A stretch of 40,503 nucleotides of DNA from Ruminococcus sp. (GTDB lineage Bacteria > Bacillota > Clostridia > Oscillospirales > Ruminococcaceae): NCBI GenBank assembly GCA_015066875.1, contig SVNM01000015.1:1-40503 (forward strand), read 5' to 3'. A program made the translations under genes and the position numbers. The notes beneath the pieces were generated by a model. It saw only the letters and a list, made by a program, of their open reading frames with translations. It was not told the origin of the DNA and did no database searches. Each line of letters starts with the position of its first letter. Positions within the stretch are counted from its first letter, which is position 1. Shown here piece by piece: positions 24,550 through 33,918 of the stretch.

Positions 24550-25197
24550 TCAATTAGCTTTGGAGCGTCGCAGTGAGTATTTCGTCACCATTGAATACGC
24601 CTTGTTTGCTGTCGGAAGCATAAATGTCAATAAAGCTACATCTATCGGTAGCTGAATGATATTTTTGGTAAATCTGGTGCTCCACCACCATACAAGAAAA
24701 GCATTTGCAGTATCGCTGTCATTGAAAAACGACATTATGCTGAAATCCTTGTTATAATACAGCGAATAAAGCAGATAAGACCTGATTACAAGGTTGCAGA
24801 TTATTATTACCGAACCTCTTGCAAGAAATGAATTAAGTACTGTCTTGAAATTTACTCCCTCAAACTGACGCTTGTACAGGAATATACCGTAAAGAATACC
24901 AATAAGTATCTCTACCACAGCAAGCTCCATACTGTATGCTCTGGCTGATTTATTATCAATTATATAGCCGATAATATCAAGTGCAAAGGTTGACATTCCG
25001 CATACTACGGGACCAAATAACATTCCTACAACACACATAGGAAGATACGTAAATATTATTCTCGTATCAACCGTTATCTCTACAGATAACGTGCGTATTG
25101 CGATTGCCAGTGCCAGTAACATTCCTGTGGTTGTTATTGTTCTCAGATCCTTCAGCGATTTTGCCGAATCTGAAAACAAAGAAAAAAAGCTCTTCAT
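24550..25197 (-). CDS. folT: Folate-family ECF transporter S component
   Basis: The membrane subunit that binds folate and works with the shared EcfA/EcfA'/EcfT energising module. 215 residues with about six helices. The N-terminal LKDLRTITTTGMLLALAIAIRTLSVEI and the following TRIIFTYLPMCVVGMLFGPVVCGMSTFALDIIGYII match the S-component pattern of the folate family. The start is ATG 25197, with AAGGAGG 6-7 nt upstream; the open frame runs on to 25362 but that part is the riboswitch. A tetrahydrofolate riboswitch directly upstream makes the substrate assignment strong. No ECF ATPase gene is in the window, as is common for this transporter class. Confidence 0.9.
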   Translation of the reverse strand: MKSFFSLFSDSAKSLKDLRTITTTGMLLALAIAIRTLSVEITVDTRIIFTYLPMCVVGMLFGPVVCGMSTFALDIIGYIIDNKSARAYSMELAVVEILIGILYGIFLYKRQFEGVNFKTVLNSFLARGSVIIICNLVIRSYLLYSLYYNKDFSIMSFFNDSDTANAFLVWWWSTRFTKNIIQLPIDVALLTFMLPTANKAYSMVTKYSLRRSKAN

Positions 25198-25203
25198 AAA
25201 ATA

Positions 25204-25380
25204 CCTCCTTATTATGCGAGCGCTTGCTTTATGCATAATCGGAGCGTATTTACAAGGAGCTTCAATTACACACTCAGCGGGATGCGAAAACCGTACCGCA
25301 AGCCCGATTTCTCTGACTTTTCGTCCGACCGGCAACTCCCCGTCCGGTGGCACTTTACGCACGGTTTTCTACTCTGACTG
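25204..25380 (-). ncRNA. Tetrahydrofolate (THF) riboswitch with SD-masking expression platform
   Basis: On the minus strand the aptamer (about 25380-25271) opens GAGTAG, then CGTGCGTAAAGTG, and closes with CGCATCCCGCTGAG, which follow the conserved core of the THF class (GAGUAG ... CGCGUUAAGUG ... GCAUCCGCU). Downstream, CTCCTT (plus 25254-25259) is complementary to the Shine-Dalgarno AAGGAG (plus 25205-25210). ATTATGC (25233-25239) and GCATAAT (25211-25217) form the inner stem of the same hairpin. Folding this hairpin hides the ribosome site of folT, so control is translational. Bound folate is expected to favour the hidden state. The family call is by eye. Confidence 0.88.
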
Positions 25381-25409
25381 TTGATTTTTGATTTATAGGT
25401 CACGGATAA

Positions 25410-26372
25410 TTAAAATCCGATTTCCTCTGCAATTTTGTGGAGCTTCTCTTCGTAAGGCTTCTTCATTGCAAGTGCTTCCTGAATGTCAAAGTCTACGATT
25501 TCATTATTCTGCATACCAACTACACGGTTGCCGATTCCCTGTTCGAGAAGTCCTACTGCGTAATATGCAAACTCTGTTGCAGCAACTCTGTCTCTTACTG
25601 TAGGTGATCCACCACGCTGTACGTGGCCGAGAATTGTTGCTCTTGACTCGATACCTGTCTTTTCCTGAAGTACGTTTGCGATTTCTGTTGAGTTGCCGAT
25701 ACCCTCAGCTACTACTACAACGAAATTCTGCTTGCCATTCTTCTTTGCTTCAAGCATCTTCTTTGCAAGTGAATCAAGATCATAAGGCATTTCCTTTGTG
25801 ATAACCTCGATAGCTCCGCAGGCAATACCTGTATTTACTGCGATGTATCCTGCATTTCTGCCCATTACCTCAACTACTGTACATCTGTCGTGTGACTGTG
25901 ATGTATCACGAAGCTTATCTGCAAGCTCCATAGCTGTGTTCATTGCTGTATCATAACCGATTGTGTACTCTGTACAAGCGATATCGTTGTCGATTGTTCC
26001 GGGAATTCCTACGCAGAGAATTCCTCTTGCTGAAAGGTCTGCAGCTCCTCTGAATGAGCCGTCACCGCCGATTACTACAAGACCTTCAAGACCGAGCTCT
26101 TCACACTTTGCCTTAGCTCTGTCGAGTCCCTCTTCTGTTCTGAATTCAGGACATCTTGCTGTATACAGCATAGTTCCGCCTCTGTGAATGATATCTGATA
26201 CGCTTCTTGCGTCCATCTGGAATATATCTCCGTTGATAAGGCCTACATATCCTCTGCGGATACCATAAACCTCCATTCCCTTGCTAAGAGCTGTTCTTAC
26301 TACTGCTCTTATTGCGGCGTTCATTCCGGGCGCGTCGCCTCCGCTGGTTAATACACCGATTTTTTTAATCAT
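25410..26372 (-). CDS. pfkA: ATP-dependent 6-phosphofructokinase
   Basis: Phosphorylates fructose 6-phosphate to fructose 1,6-bisphosphate, the committed step of glycolysis. 320 residues, the standard bacterial length. Motifs: LTSGGDAPGMNAAIR at the N-terminus; GGDGS at 102-106, where Gly at position 104-105 indicates ATP rather than pyrophosphate use; the catalytic PGTIDNDI at 124-131; and VEVMGRNAGYIA. CGGAGAA lies 8-9 nt before the ATG. It follows dnaE in the same direction, as in many Firmicutes, but has its own promoter in the 172-base gap. Confidence 0.97.
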   Translation of the reverse strand: MIKKIGVLTSGGDAPGMNAAIRAVVRTALSKGMEVYGIRRGYVGLINGDIFQMDARSVSDIIHRGGTMLYTARCPEFRTEEGLDRAKAKCEELGLEGLVVIGGDGSFRGAADLSARGILCVGIPGTIDNDIACTEYTIGYDTAMNTAMELADKLRDTSQSHDRCTVVEVMGRNAGYIAVNTGIACGAIEVITKEMPYDLDSLAKKMLEAKKNGKQNFVVVVAEGIGNSTEIANVLQEKTGIESRATILGHVQRGGSPTVRDRVAATEFAYYAVGLLEQGIGNRVVGMQNNEIVDFDIQEALAMKKPYEEKLHKIAEEIGF

Positions 26373-26417
26373 AAAATATTCTCCGTTCTGCCTCTGGCGT
26401 ATATTTATAAGTTAATT

Positions 26418-26499
26418 ACGAAGCTTTTTCAATGCTTCGCAAGGATTAGACACATTAATCCATACATATATATTTTACCACATTTATAGATTTTGTCAA
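26418..26499 (-). promoter_or_regulatory. pfkA promoter and leader hairpin
   Basis: On the minus strand TTGACA (26494-26499), 16 bp, TAAAAT (26472-26477). Between it and pfkA lies a hairpin GCGAAGC (26434-26440) / GCTTCG (26419-26424) without a T-run; it may protect the mRNA 5' end. Confidence 0.68.
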
Positions 26500-26544
26500 T
26501 GGTATTTGCAGAATTTTACATCTTTTTACTTATGAAGATTTTTT

Positions 26545-29500
26545 TCATTTTATCAGTCCTGTATTTTCTGCTCCGAAAAGAGCTATGGCACGCTCACATA
26601 ATTCTGCATTTATTTTTACACAGGCTCTGCTTTTAGGAGCTACCATCTTCCTTGCATCAGTAAGGTAATAGCAAATCTCTGTTGCTCCAGGAAATTCACC
26701 GCTCAACTCTGATGCAGAAGCTGTAGCCTCTGAAAGACGGTCTGATACGGTCTTTATGCAAAGCTTCATTTTTTCTGCCATAGAAGCAAAATCCTGTTCG
26801 GGAACTATGCTCTCGCAGATTACAGCAACACTTTCGTCCTTTACAGAAATTTTACCTCTGATTATTACTATTGTGTCGCTGTTGAGGCGTGCACCCATTG
26901 AGGCAAAAAGCTCAGGAAAAACCACCGCTTCCATAACTCCGCCTGAATATCCAAGAGTAAGAAAGCACATCTTGTCGCCTTTTTTCGTAGTGTGAAGCTT
27001 TTTATCCTCTATTATGCCCATAAAGCTTGCTGTATCGCCGTCTTTGAGCTTTTTCTGCTCTGCTGATGACTGTATATCTCCTATATTTCCGAGTCTCATA
27101 AGCTTTGTTAAATGAGCGTACTCGCTGAGAGGATTTCCACTGAGATACATTCCGGTCGCTTCCTTTTCCATTGCAAGCAAACGCTTGAAGGGATACTCTT
27201 CCCTGTAAGGAATCCGTATACCCATATCGGCATCAACTGCTTCATCAAGGAAGTTAAGCTGTCCCTCAAGAACACCTCTTGAGCCTGAAACAGCATTGTC
27301 AAGTATGCTTTCATAGTTCTCAAGAAGCTGTCTGCGGTTAAGGTCAAGGCTGTCAAAGGCTCCGGCTTTTATCATATTTTCAAGAGCTTTCCTGTTAAGC
27401 TCTCGTCCCCCGATACGCTCGCAGAAGTTGGAAAAGCTTTTATACGGACCATTTACAGCTCTGTCGGAAATAATCCTTTCGGCAAGATTGCTTCCTGCAT
27501 TTTTTATGGCGAGAAGTCCGAAATACATCTTTCCGTCTTTGTAGAAAAAGCCCTTCATACTTGTGTTTACATCAGGCTTCAGTATTTCTGTTCCACAGGC
27601 TCGGCAGTATGAGATGTACTCTGTAAGCTTGCCTGTGCTTCCCATAATACTCGACATAAGCGACGCCATATACAGTCCCCTGTAATGACATTTCAGATAT
27701 GCTGTCTGATACGAAATGTATGAGTAGGCTACTGCGTGGGATTTGTTGAAAGCGTATGACGCAAAGCTCACCATTTCATCAAATATTTCATTTGCTGAAG
27801 CCTCATCAAAACCGTTGCTTACCGCTCCTTCTACAAAGCACTCACGCTCTTTCAGCATTTCAGCGTGCTTCTTCTTTGCCATTGCTCTGCGGACTAAATC
27901 TGCGTGTCCGTGAGAATACCCAGCCAAACGCCTGCATATCTCCATTACCTGTTCCTGATAGACCATACAGCCGTAGGTTTCGCCAAGTATCTCCTTAAGA
28001 ATGGGGTGTCTGTACTTTATTTTATCCGGATTTTTCTTGTTCTCGATATACACAGGTATAGACTTCATAGGTCCCGGTCGATAAAGTGACAGCATTGCTA
28101 TAAGGTCCTCAAGACGCTCCGGACGAAGCTCGGTAAGTCTCTGCGTCATACCCTCGCTTTCAAACTGGAAGACTCCCTCAGTGTCTCCCTTTGACAGCAT
28201 TTTATATACCTCAGCATCGTCATACGGTATTGCTTCAATATCAAAATCAGGCTGGGTTTTGCGTATCTCCTCTACTGTGTCACGTATTATGGTGAGGTTT
28301 CTCAGACCAAGAAAGTCCATTTTCAGAAGTCCAAGCGCTTCAAGCTCGTTCTTTGAATATTGGGTGACCACAGTTCCGTCGTTGCGCTGAAGCGGTACTA
28401 TATTGCTCAATGGCTCTGCGGAAATTACAACTCCCGCTGCGTGAGTTGTTGCGTGACGTGGCATTCCCTCAATGGCAGAGGCTGTATCTATAAGATTTCT
28501 TACGCTTGAATCCTCGTTATAAAGCTTTTTCAGCTCCTGTGACTCAGCAAGACTTTCCGCAAGAGTGTTTTTCGGGTCAATAAGCTTCGCTGTCTTGTCG
28601 CACAGCTGATACGGCAGATTTAAAACTCTTCCCACATCACGTATCGCTGCCCTTGCCTTCATTGTATCAAATGCGATTATCTCGGATACCCTGTCCTCGC
28701 CGTAGCGTCTTATAACATATTCCTTTACCTGCTGTCTGCCCTCGATACAAAAGTCGATATCAAAATCAGGCATACTCACACGCTCAGGGTTGAGAAAACG
28801 CTCGAACAGAAGCTCATGCTTTATTGGATCAACTCCCGTTATTCCTATACAATAGGCACAAAGGCTTCCTGCGCCTGAGCCTCTTCCGGGACCCACGGGA
28901 ATATCGTTGTCCTTTGCGTATTTTATAAAGTCCCACACGATAAGGAAATAATCGATAAAGCCCATTCTGCCTATTATTTCAATCTCGTGCTCCATTCTTG
29001 CGATAACCTCGTCAGAAGGCTCGGCTCCGTATCTTTCGTACATTCCTTCATAGCAAAGCCTGCGGAAATATTCCTTATTATCGGTTACTCCCTCAACTCT
29101 GAACTCGGGAAGCCTTATCTTTCCGAATTCAAACTCCACATTGCATTGCTCTGCTATAATAACTGTATTTGTTACTGCCTGTTCGTAGCCTCTGAAAAGA
29201 GAGCTCATCTCATCGGCAGACTTTACATAGAACTCATCTGTCTCAAAGCTCATACCACCGGGCTCGTCCACTGGCTTGTTTATCTGTATGCAAAGCAGAA
29301 CATTCTGCATATAGCTGTCTGACTTTTCAATGTAGTGACAGTCGTTTGTTGCAACAAGAGGTATTCCTGTCTCGGCTGAAAGCTTGTACAACAGGGGAAG
29401 AATCTTTATTTCGTCCTGTATTCCGTGATTCTGAACCTCGATGTAATAGTTTCCCTCACCGAAAATCTCCCTGTATTCAAGAGCCTTTGCTTTGGCGCTG

Positions 29501-29964
29501 TCATATTGATTATTCAGCAGAAGACGCGGTATTTCTCCCGCAAGACAAGCCGACAGGCATATAAGTCCCTCGCTGTATTTTCTCAGAAGCTCTGTATCAA
29601 CCCTCGGCTTATTGTAAAATCCGTCAAGACAGGCGAGCGACACAAGCTTTACAAGATTTCTGTAGCCCTCGTTGTTTCTGCACAGCAGTATCAGATGATA
29701 AGGAGAGGCGTCAAGCCGAGGCTCCTTATCCTTGTGTCCTCGTGGAGCTACATAAACCTCACAGCCTATTATCGGCTTTATCCCCGCCTCTTTTGCGGTA
29801 TTGTAAAACTCTATGGCTCCGTGCATATTTCCGTGGTCGGTTATGGCAACTGCCTTTTGTCCCAGAGCCTTTACCTTTTCCACAAGACGTTTTATACGGC
29901 AGGCTCCGTCAAGCAGACTGTATTCGGTATGAACGTGAAGATTTACAAAGCTGTCTGCTCTCAT
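26545..29964 (-). CDS. dnaE: DNA polymerase III subunit alpha, DnaE type
   Basis: Replicative or primer-extending DNA polymerase. 1139 residues without a proofreading exonuclease insertion, so it is DnaE rather than PolC. The PHP domain opens FVNLHVHTEYSLLDGACRI with AITDHGNMHGAIEFY and continues to about residue 200. The palm carries PVGPGRGSGAGSLCAYCIGI and the catalytic acidic block MPDFDIDFCIEGRQ near residue 400. The fingers carry SLYRPGPMKSIPVYIENK and AFNKSHAVAYSYISYQTAYLKCHY. Then come a helix-hairpin-helix part (about 820-880) and an OB fold (around 980-1060). The ATG overlaps the whiA stop by 4 nt (ATGA), so translation is coupled. Confidence 0.97.
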   Translation of the reverse strand: MRADSFVNLHVHTEYSLLDGACRIKRLVEKVKALGQKAVAITDHGNMHGAIEFYNTAKEAGIKPIIGCEVYVAPRGHKDKEPRLDASPYHLILLCRNNEGYRNLVKLVSLACLDGFYNKPRVDTELLRKYSEGLICLSACLAGEIPRLLLNNQYDSAKAKALEYREIFGEGNYYIEVQNHGIQDEIKILPLLYKLSAETGIPLVATNDCHYIEKSDSYMQNVLLCIQINKPVDEPGGMSFETDEFYVKSADEMSSLFRGYEQAVTNTVIIAEQCNVEFEFGKIRLPEFRVEGVTDNKEYFRRLCYEGMYERYGAEPSDEVIARMEHEIEIIGRMGFIDYFLIVWDFIKYAKDNDIPVGPGRGSGAGSLCAYCIGITGVDPIKHELLFERFLNPERVSMPDFDIDFCIEGRQQVKEYVIRRYGEDRVSEIIAFDTMKARAAIRDVGRVLNLPYQLCDKTAKLIDPKNTLAESLAESQELKKLYNEDSSVRNLIDTASAIEGMPRHATTHAAGVVISAEPLSNIVPLQRNDGTVVTQYSKNELEALGLLKMDFLGLRNLTIIRDTVEEIRKTQPDFDIEAIPYDDAEVYKMLSKGDTEGVFQFESEGMTQRLTELRPERLEDLIAMLSLYRPGPMKSIPVYIENKKNPDKIKYRHPILKEILGETYGCMVYQEQVMEICRRLAGYSHGHADLVRRAMAKKKHAEMLKERECFVEGAVSNGFDEASANEIFDEMVSFASYAFNKSHAVAYSYISYQTAYLKCHYRGLYMASLMSSIMGSTGKLTEYISYCRACGTEILKPDVNTSMKGFFYKDGKMYFGLLAIKNAGSNLAERIISDRAVNGPYKSFSNFCERIGGRELNRKALENMIKAGAFDSLDLNRRQLLENYESILDNAVSGSRGVLEGQLNFLDEAVDADMGIRIPYREEYPFKRLLAMEKEATGMYLSGNPLSEYAHLTKLMRLGNIGDIQSSAEQKKLKDGDTASFMGIIEDKKLHTTKKGDKMCFLTLGYSGGVMEAVVFPELFASMGARLNSDTIVIIRGKISVKDESVAVICESIVPEQDFASMAEKMKLCIKTVSDRLSEATASASELSGEFPGATEICYYLTDARKMVAPKSRACVKINAELCERAIALFGAENTGLIK

Positions 29965-30890
29965 TCCTTCTTCACTCCTCCGTTTCGTATCTCATCTGCC
30001 ATTGCTGACAGCTTTTTAAAACGATGATTTACTCCCGAACGGCTTATGGGAGTTTCAAGTGCCGACGCTATATCCTTAAGACTCATATCGGTGTTGCTCA
30101 GTCGCATATATGCTACCTCACGAAGCTCCTCCGACAGATTTTCAAGTCCAATTGTCTTGTCTATCAGAACGATATCCTCTATCTGTCTTAAAGCTGTATT
30201 TACTACCTTATCTATATTCGCCGAATCGCAGTTTGCTATTCTGTTTGCCTTGTTGCGAACGTCCTTGAATATCTTTACATTCATCAGCTCGATTGTACAG
30301 CTCTGTGCTCCGATAAAGGTAAGCGTATCCTCTATAGACTCGCTTCCCTTGATGTACACTACATACTGTCCCCTGCGTGTTACAACACGTGAGTTTACTC
30401 CGATATTGCCAAGAACCGTTACAAGCTCATCTGCAAGCTTTTCCTCAGATACGGCAAACTCAAGGTGATATTCCTTTGAAGGATCGTTCACACTTCCGCA
30501 GGCAAGAAATACTCCCGCAACGAATACTCCGAGACTGTTATTTGCGATTATCTCTGAATTTATACTGCGTTTGCGCGGATCTATCCTGTATGTATGCAAT
30601 ATGCACTCGATGCTTTCCTTATCGGTTATCTCAAAAACATAGAGCTTGCTTCCGTTTTTCTTCACTCTGTCACGGCGTACGTACTCTGCTTTTTTACCGA
30701 ACACCTGCTTCATCAGACTCTCAAAATGATTTGAAGCCGTACTGCTTTCGCTCTGGAAGCATATCAGCTCAGGCGTAACGGTACGGCTGTATAAAATCAT
30801 TCCGTAAAGACAAGCAAACCGCTTGTCTTTATCATTTACCGAAGAGCAGATTTCCTTCCTTACTTCATTTGAAAAGGATATGATAATCAC
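29961..30890 (-). CDS. whiA: DNA-binding protein WhiA, with an unusual start codon
   Basis: WhiA is a LAGLIDADG-derived DNA-binding protein linked to cell division and chromosome segregation in Firmicutes and to sporulation in actinobacteria. Visible: the N-terminal SFSNEVRKEICSS block, the degenerate LAGLIDADG region around GVFVAGVFLACGSVND, and a C-terminal helix-turn-helix (LKDIASALETPISRSGVNHRFKKL). Usual WhiA proteins begin MSF; here the codons before SFSNEV are GTG ATT ATC ATA with no ATG. GTG 30890 overlaps the GGGAG ribosome site directly, while ATA 30881, 8 nt after it, would give the family-typical start. The end given is the GTG; the true start may be a non-canonical AUA, AUC or AUU. 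It lies between rapZ and dnaE, the usual order. Confidence 0.93.
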   Translation of the reverse strand: MIIISFSNEVRKEICSSVNDKDKRFACLYGMILYSRTVTPELICFQSESSTASNHFESLMKQVFGKKAEYVRRDRVKKNGSKLYVFEITDKESIECILHTYRIDPRKRSINSEIIANNSLGVFVAGVFLACGSVNDPSKEYHLEFAVSEEKLADELVTVLGNIGVNSRVVTRRGQYVVYIKGSESIEDTLTFIGAQSCTIELMNVKIFKDVRNKANRIANCDSANIDKVVNTALRQIEDIVLIDKTIGLENLSEELREVAYMRLSNTDMSLKDIASALETPISRSGVNHRFKKLSAMADEIRNGGVKKE

Positions 30891-30895
30891 TCCCG

Positions 30896-31768
30896 TCAGA
30901 ATTTTTTTTCTTTGGTTATGTCTCTGTGATATTTCTGCACCCTGTACTCCTTATCGCTGAGATACTTCGCTATAAGCTCGGTAAAGGTTACCGATCGGTG
31001 CTTTCCGCCTGTACAGCCGAATGCTATTACAAGCTGGCTTTTGCCCTCGGATATATACAAAGGTATCAGAAAATCAAGCAGATCCTTTATTTTCTCCATA
31101 AGCTTCTTCGACTGGTCAAAGCTCATTACATATTCTCTTACGCTTTCCTCACAGCCTGTGCGATGACGAAGCTCGTCTATATAATACGGATTTGGCAGGC
31201 ATCTTACGTCAAATACAAGGTCTGATTCGGTTGATGCTCCGTACTTGAAGCCGAATGACATTACCTTTATGGCAAGGGAATCCGAACGCTTGTCAAGGAA
31301 AAGGTCCTTGACCTGCTCCTTAAGCTGATTTGCTGTGAGATTCGATGTTTCGATATAGTAATCGGCTATCTCTCTCAGCTGTGAAAGACGCTCCCACTCA
31401 AATCTGATTGCCTGGTGAAGATTTCCGTTGAAGCGCTCGTCAAGAGGATGCTTACGTCTTGTTTCCTTATAACGCTTTATCAGCACCTCGTCGCTTGCCT
31501 CTATAAACAGAACCTTTACCTCTATATCAGGATTATCCTTCAGCTTCTGCCAGGTATAGAATATCTCGGCAAACATATCGCCTGTTCGTATATCTACTGC
31601 TACGGCAAGCTTATCCATTCCCGATTCGGATTGTCTGCACAGGTCAACAAATCTCGGTATCAGCTTTGGCGGAATGTTATCGATACAGTAGTATCCGATA
31701 TCCTCCATTACGTCCATTACACACGATTTACCTGAGCCGGACATTCCTGTTACTATCAATAAATCCAT
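30896..31768 (-). CDS. rapZ: RNase adapter protein RapZ / YvcJ nucleotide-binding protein
   Basis: A P-loop protein that in E. coli directs RNase E to the GlmZ RNA; in Firmicutes (YvcJ) it has GTPase activity and affects competence and wall metabolism. 290 residues. The Walker A GMSGSGKS is at 8-15; the family blocks IEDIGYYCIDNIPPKLIPR, RRKHPL, VMSFGFKYG, FDVRCLPNPYY and AFGCTGGKHRSV are all present. It sits in the conserved hprK-murB-rapZ-whiA order. The stop lies 6 nt before the whiA GTG. Confidence 0.96.
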   Translation of the reverse strand: MDLLIVTGMSGSGKSCVMDVMEDIGYYCIDNIPPKLIPRFVDLCRQSESGMDKLAVAVDIRTGDMFAEIFYTWQKLKDNPDIEVKVLFIEASDEVLIKRYKETRRKHPLDERFNGNLHQAIRFEWERLSQLREIADYYIETSNLTANQLKEQVKDLFLDKRSDSLAIKVMSFGFKYGASTESDLVFDVRCLPNPYYIDELRHRTGCEESVREYVMSFDQSKKLMEKIKDLLDFLIPLYISEGKSQLVIAFGCTGGKHRSVTFTELIAKYLSDKEYRVQKYHRDITKEKKF

Positions 31769-31799
31769 ATTTTCCTCCTTCTTGCCGTTGTCGTGACTT

Positions 31800-32705
31800 C
31801 TATTTCAGTATTACAGGCTCAAGCTCAAGCACATAGCCTGTTTTCTCCTGTACGATTTCCTTTACCTTTTCGCAGAGCTCAAGAACATCGCTACAGGTTG
31901 CATATCCCTTGTTTACTATAAATCCGCTGTGCTTTTCACTTACGATTGCTCCGCCACAGCTCATTCCCTTAAGACCGCACTGCTCTACAAGAAGCGAAGC
32001 ATAGCTTCCCTGCGGACGCTTGAATATACTTCCCGCACTGGGGTGGTCAAGAGGCTGTTTATCGCTTCTCTTCTTCATACATTCGTTCATTGCCGAACGA
32101 ATTTCAGCACTGTCGCCCTTTGAAAGCTCCATTGTGACTGATGTTATAACCTTTTCGCTTCCGGAAAAAATGCTGTGTCTGTAGGAAAGCTCCATATCCT
32201 TTGCGGAAATTTCCTGTATATCGCCGTTTTCGTCGATATACTCGGCAGATACTACGATATCAGCCATTTCGCTTCCGTATGCGCCGGCGTTCATATAGAG
32301 TGCTCCGCCAACTGTGCCGGGAATTCCGAAAAGATTTTCCATTCCTGTAAGTGAATTCTGCTGTGCATTTACACAGGCTGAGGCAAGAAGTGCTCCTGCC
32401 TGACATTTTATGGTGTTTCCGTTTATTTCGATTGAAGCGAAATCTCCGCCGAAAAGAAGAATTACTCCGTCAAAGCCCTCGTCGGGAACAATTACGTTGC
32501 TTCCTCTTCCAAGTATTCCGTACTTAATGTTGTTGCTTCTGAGATATTTAAGAAGCTCAGACGCGGATTCAGCGCTGTTTATGCTGACAAGCGCACGGCA
32601 TGGTCCGCCGAAACGAAAGGTTATATACTCTCTAAGTGAACATTCGGGTATTATACGACATCCGAGTCTTTCACAAAGGCTCGTAAGCTCGTTCATATAT
32701 GACAT
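31800..32705 (-). CDS. murB: UDP-N-acetylenolpyruvoylglucosamine reductase
   Basis: A flavoprotein that completes UDP-MurNAc synthesis for peptidoglycan. 301 residues, type II. FAD-binding signature GILGRGSNVIVPDEGFDGVI and FGIPGTVGGALYMNAGAYG; the active-site Ser lies in HPSAGSIFKRP and the catalytic Glu in the C-terminal LELEPVI. GGGGGAG precedes the ATG. The 181-base gap to hprK upstream contains a small perfect palindrome (CATAC-GGCA-GTATG) and A/T runs but no gene; readthrough from hprK is likely. Confidence 0.97.
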   Translation of the reverse strand: MSYMNELTSLCERLGCRIIPECSLREYITFRFGGPCRALVSINSAESASELLKYLRSNNIKYGILGRGSNVIVPDEGFDGVILLFGGDFASIEINGNTIKCQAGALLASACVNAQQNSLTGMENLFGIPGTVGGALYMNAGAYGSEMADIVVSAEYIDENGDIQEISAKDMELSYRHSIFSGSEKVITSVTMELSKGDSAEIRSAMNECMKKRSDKQPLDHPSAGSIFKRPQGSYASLLVEQCGLKGMSCGGAIVSEKHSGFIVNKGYATCSDVLELCEKVKEIVQEKTGYVLELEPVILK

Positions 32706-32886
32706 TATTTCTCCCCCTTGGGTTATTTATTGCTACCCCAACTAAATCTTGCCATCAATACTTGCCGAAAAAAGCAAAATCTCTGCGTTATAAATCTTGA
32801 CATACGGCAGTATGCCTGCGATTTATGCCTTGATATTTTGTTTTTTCGCCTTCGTCTTTTGGCTCGTTTTAATTGGTGCAGCAATA

Positions 32887-33846
32887 TCAGAATGCGTCGT
32901 AATCCTTTACAACTTCCTTTGCGTCTGCTTCCATTCCAAGTCTGTCAAGAAGCTCCTGAGCTGCGTTATAGCCCATTTTCTTCTGTCTGTTGTTCATAGC
33001 TGCAACCTCAAGGATTACTGCTAAGTTTCTGCCGGGCTTTACAGGAATTGTAAGCGACGGCACCTTTACGCCAAGAAGTGATACATACTGGGTATCTACG
33101 CCCATTCTGTCGTAAATCTTCTCAGAATTCCAGAGCTCCATTTCTACTACAAGGTCAATCTTTTCTGTAAGCTTTACAGCTCCCATACCGAAAAGTCTTC
33201 TTGCATTGATAATACCGATACCTCTCAGCTCAAGGAAGTGGCGGATATTATCGGGCGAGCTTCCTACAAGGCTGATGTTTGATACCTTTCTGATTTCTAC
33301 AGCGTCGTCGGCAATAAGACGGTGTCCACGCTTTACAAGCTCAATAGCTGTTTCACTCTTACCTACACCGCTTTCGCCTGTGATGAACACACCTTCACCG
33401 TATATTTCAATGAGTACGCCGTGACGTGTAATTCTTGGTGCAAGATTAAGGTTAAGGAACGCGATAAGGCCTGACATAAAGTTTGATGTGCTCTCCTTAC
33501 TTCTGAGAAGCGGAACCTCATACTCCTTTGCAAGCTCAAGCATCTCCGCAAAGTAAGGAAGCTCTCTTGTAATTATAAGCGCAGGAAGTCTCTGGGCAAA
33601 TAAAAGCTGGAGACGCTCTCTTCTTGTCTTTTCGTCGATTGTTGAAAGGTATGCGAACTCCATCTTGCCTATAATCTGAATTCGCTCGGGATTGAAGTAC
33701 TCGTAAAATCCCATAAGCTGGAGTCCCGGACGGTTTACGTCGTTTTCCTCGATCATTATTTCAGTTGCGTCCTTGTGGATAAAAATCGTTTCAAGCTTGA
33801 ACTCGTCAATTACTTTCTGAAGCGATACCTTGAATTTTTCAGCCAT
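32887..33846 (-). CDS. hprK: HPr kinase/phosphorylase
   Basis: A bifunctional enzyme that phosphorylates Ser46 of HPr with ATP or pyrophosphate and reverses the reaction with phosphate; it is the sensor for catabolite repression in Firmicutes. 319 residues. N-terminal domain 1-130; catalytic domain with P-loop GESGVGKS at 157-164, GHRLIADDAVEI after it, and the HprK signature ELRGIGIINARRLFGMGAV. AGGAGAA precedes the ATG. The gene heads the hprK-murB-rapZ-whiA-dnaE run. The 72-base gap from the DUF4015 gene holds two small hairpins. Confidence 0.97.
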   Translation of the reverse strand: MAEKFKVSLQKVIDEFKLETIFIHKDATEIMIEENDVNRPGLQLMGFYEYFNPERIQIIGKMEFAYLSTIDEKTRRERLQLLFAQRLPALIITRELPYFAEMLELAKEYEVPLLRSKESTSNFMSGLIAFLNLNLAPRITRHGVLIEIYGEGVFITGESGVGKSETAIELVKRGHRLIADDAVEIRKVSNISLVGSSPDNIRHFLELRGIGIINARRLFGMGAVKLTEKIDLVVEMELWNSEKIYDRMGVDTQYVSLLGVKVPSLTIPVKPGRNLAVILEVAAMNNRQKKMGYNAAQELLDRLGMEADAKEVVKDYDAF

Positions 33847-33918
33847 ATTTTTCTCCTGTCTCCGTCGGGCAGAGGTTACCTGACGGCTTTTTATTTTTTC
33901 GGCATTCGTGCCTGTTTT

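Noticed and set aside
25198-25362. N-terminal extension of folT
   Set aside because: This part of the open frame coincides with the THF riboswitch and SD-masking stem; the ATG at 25197 has an ideal ribosome site.
32706-32886. Gene in the hprK-murB gap
   Set aside because: The plus-strand frames here lack ribosome sites and overlap hprK or murB; only a small palindrome is visible.
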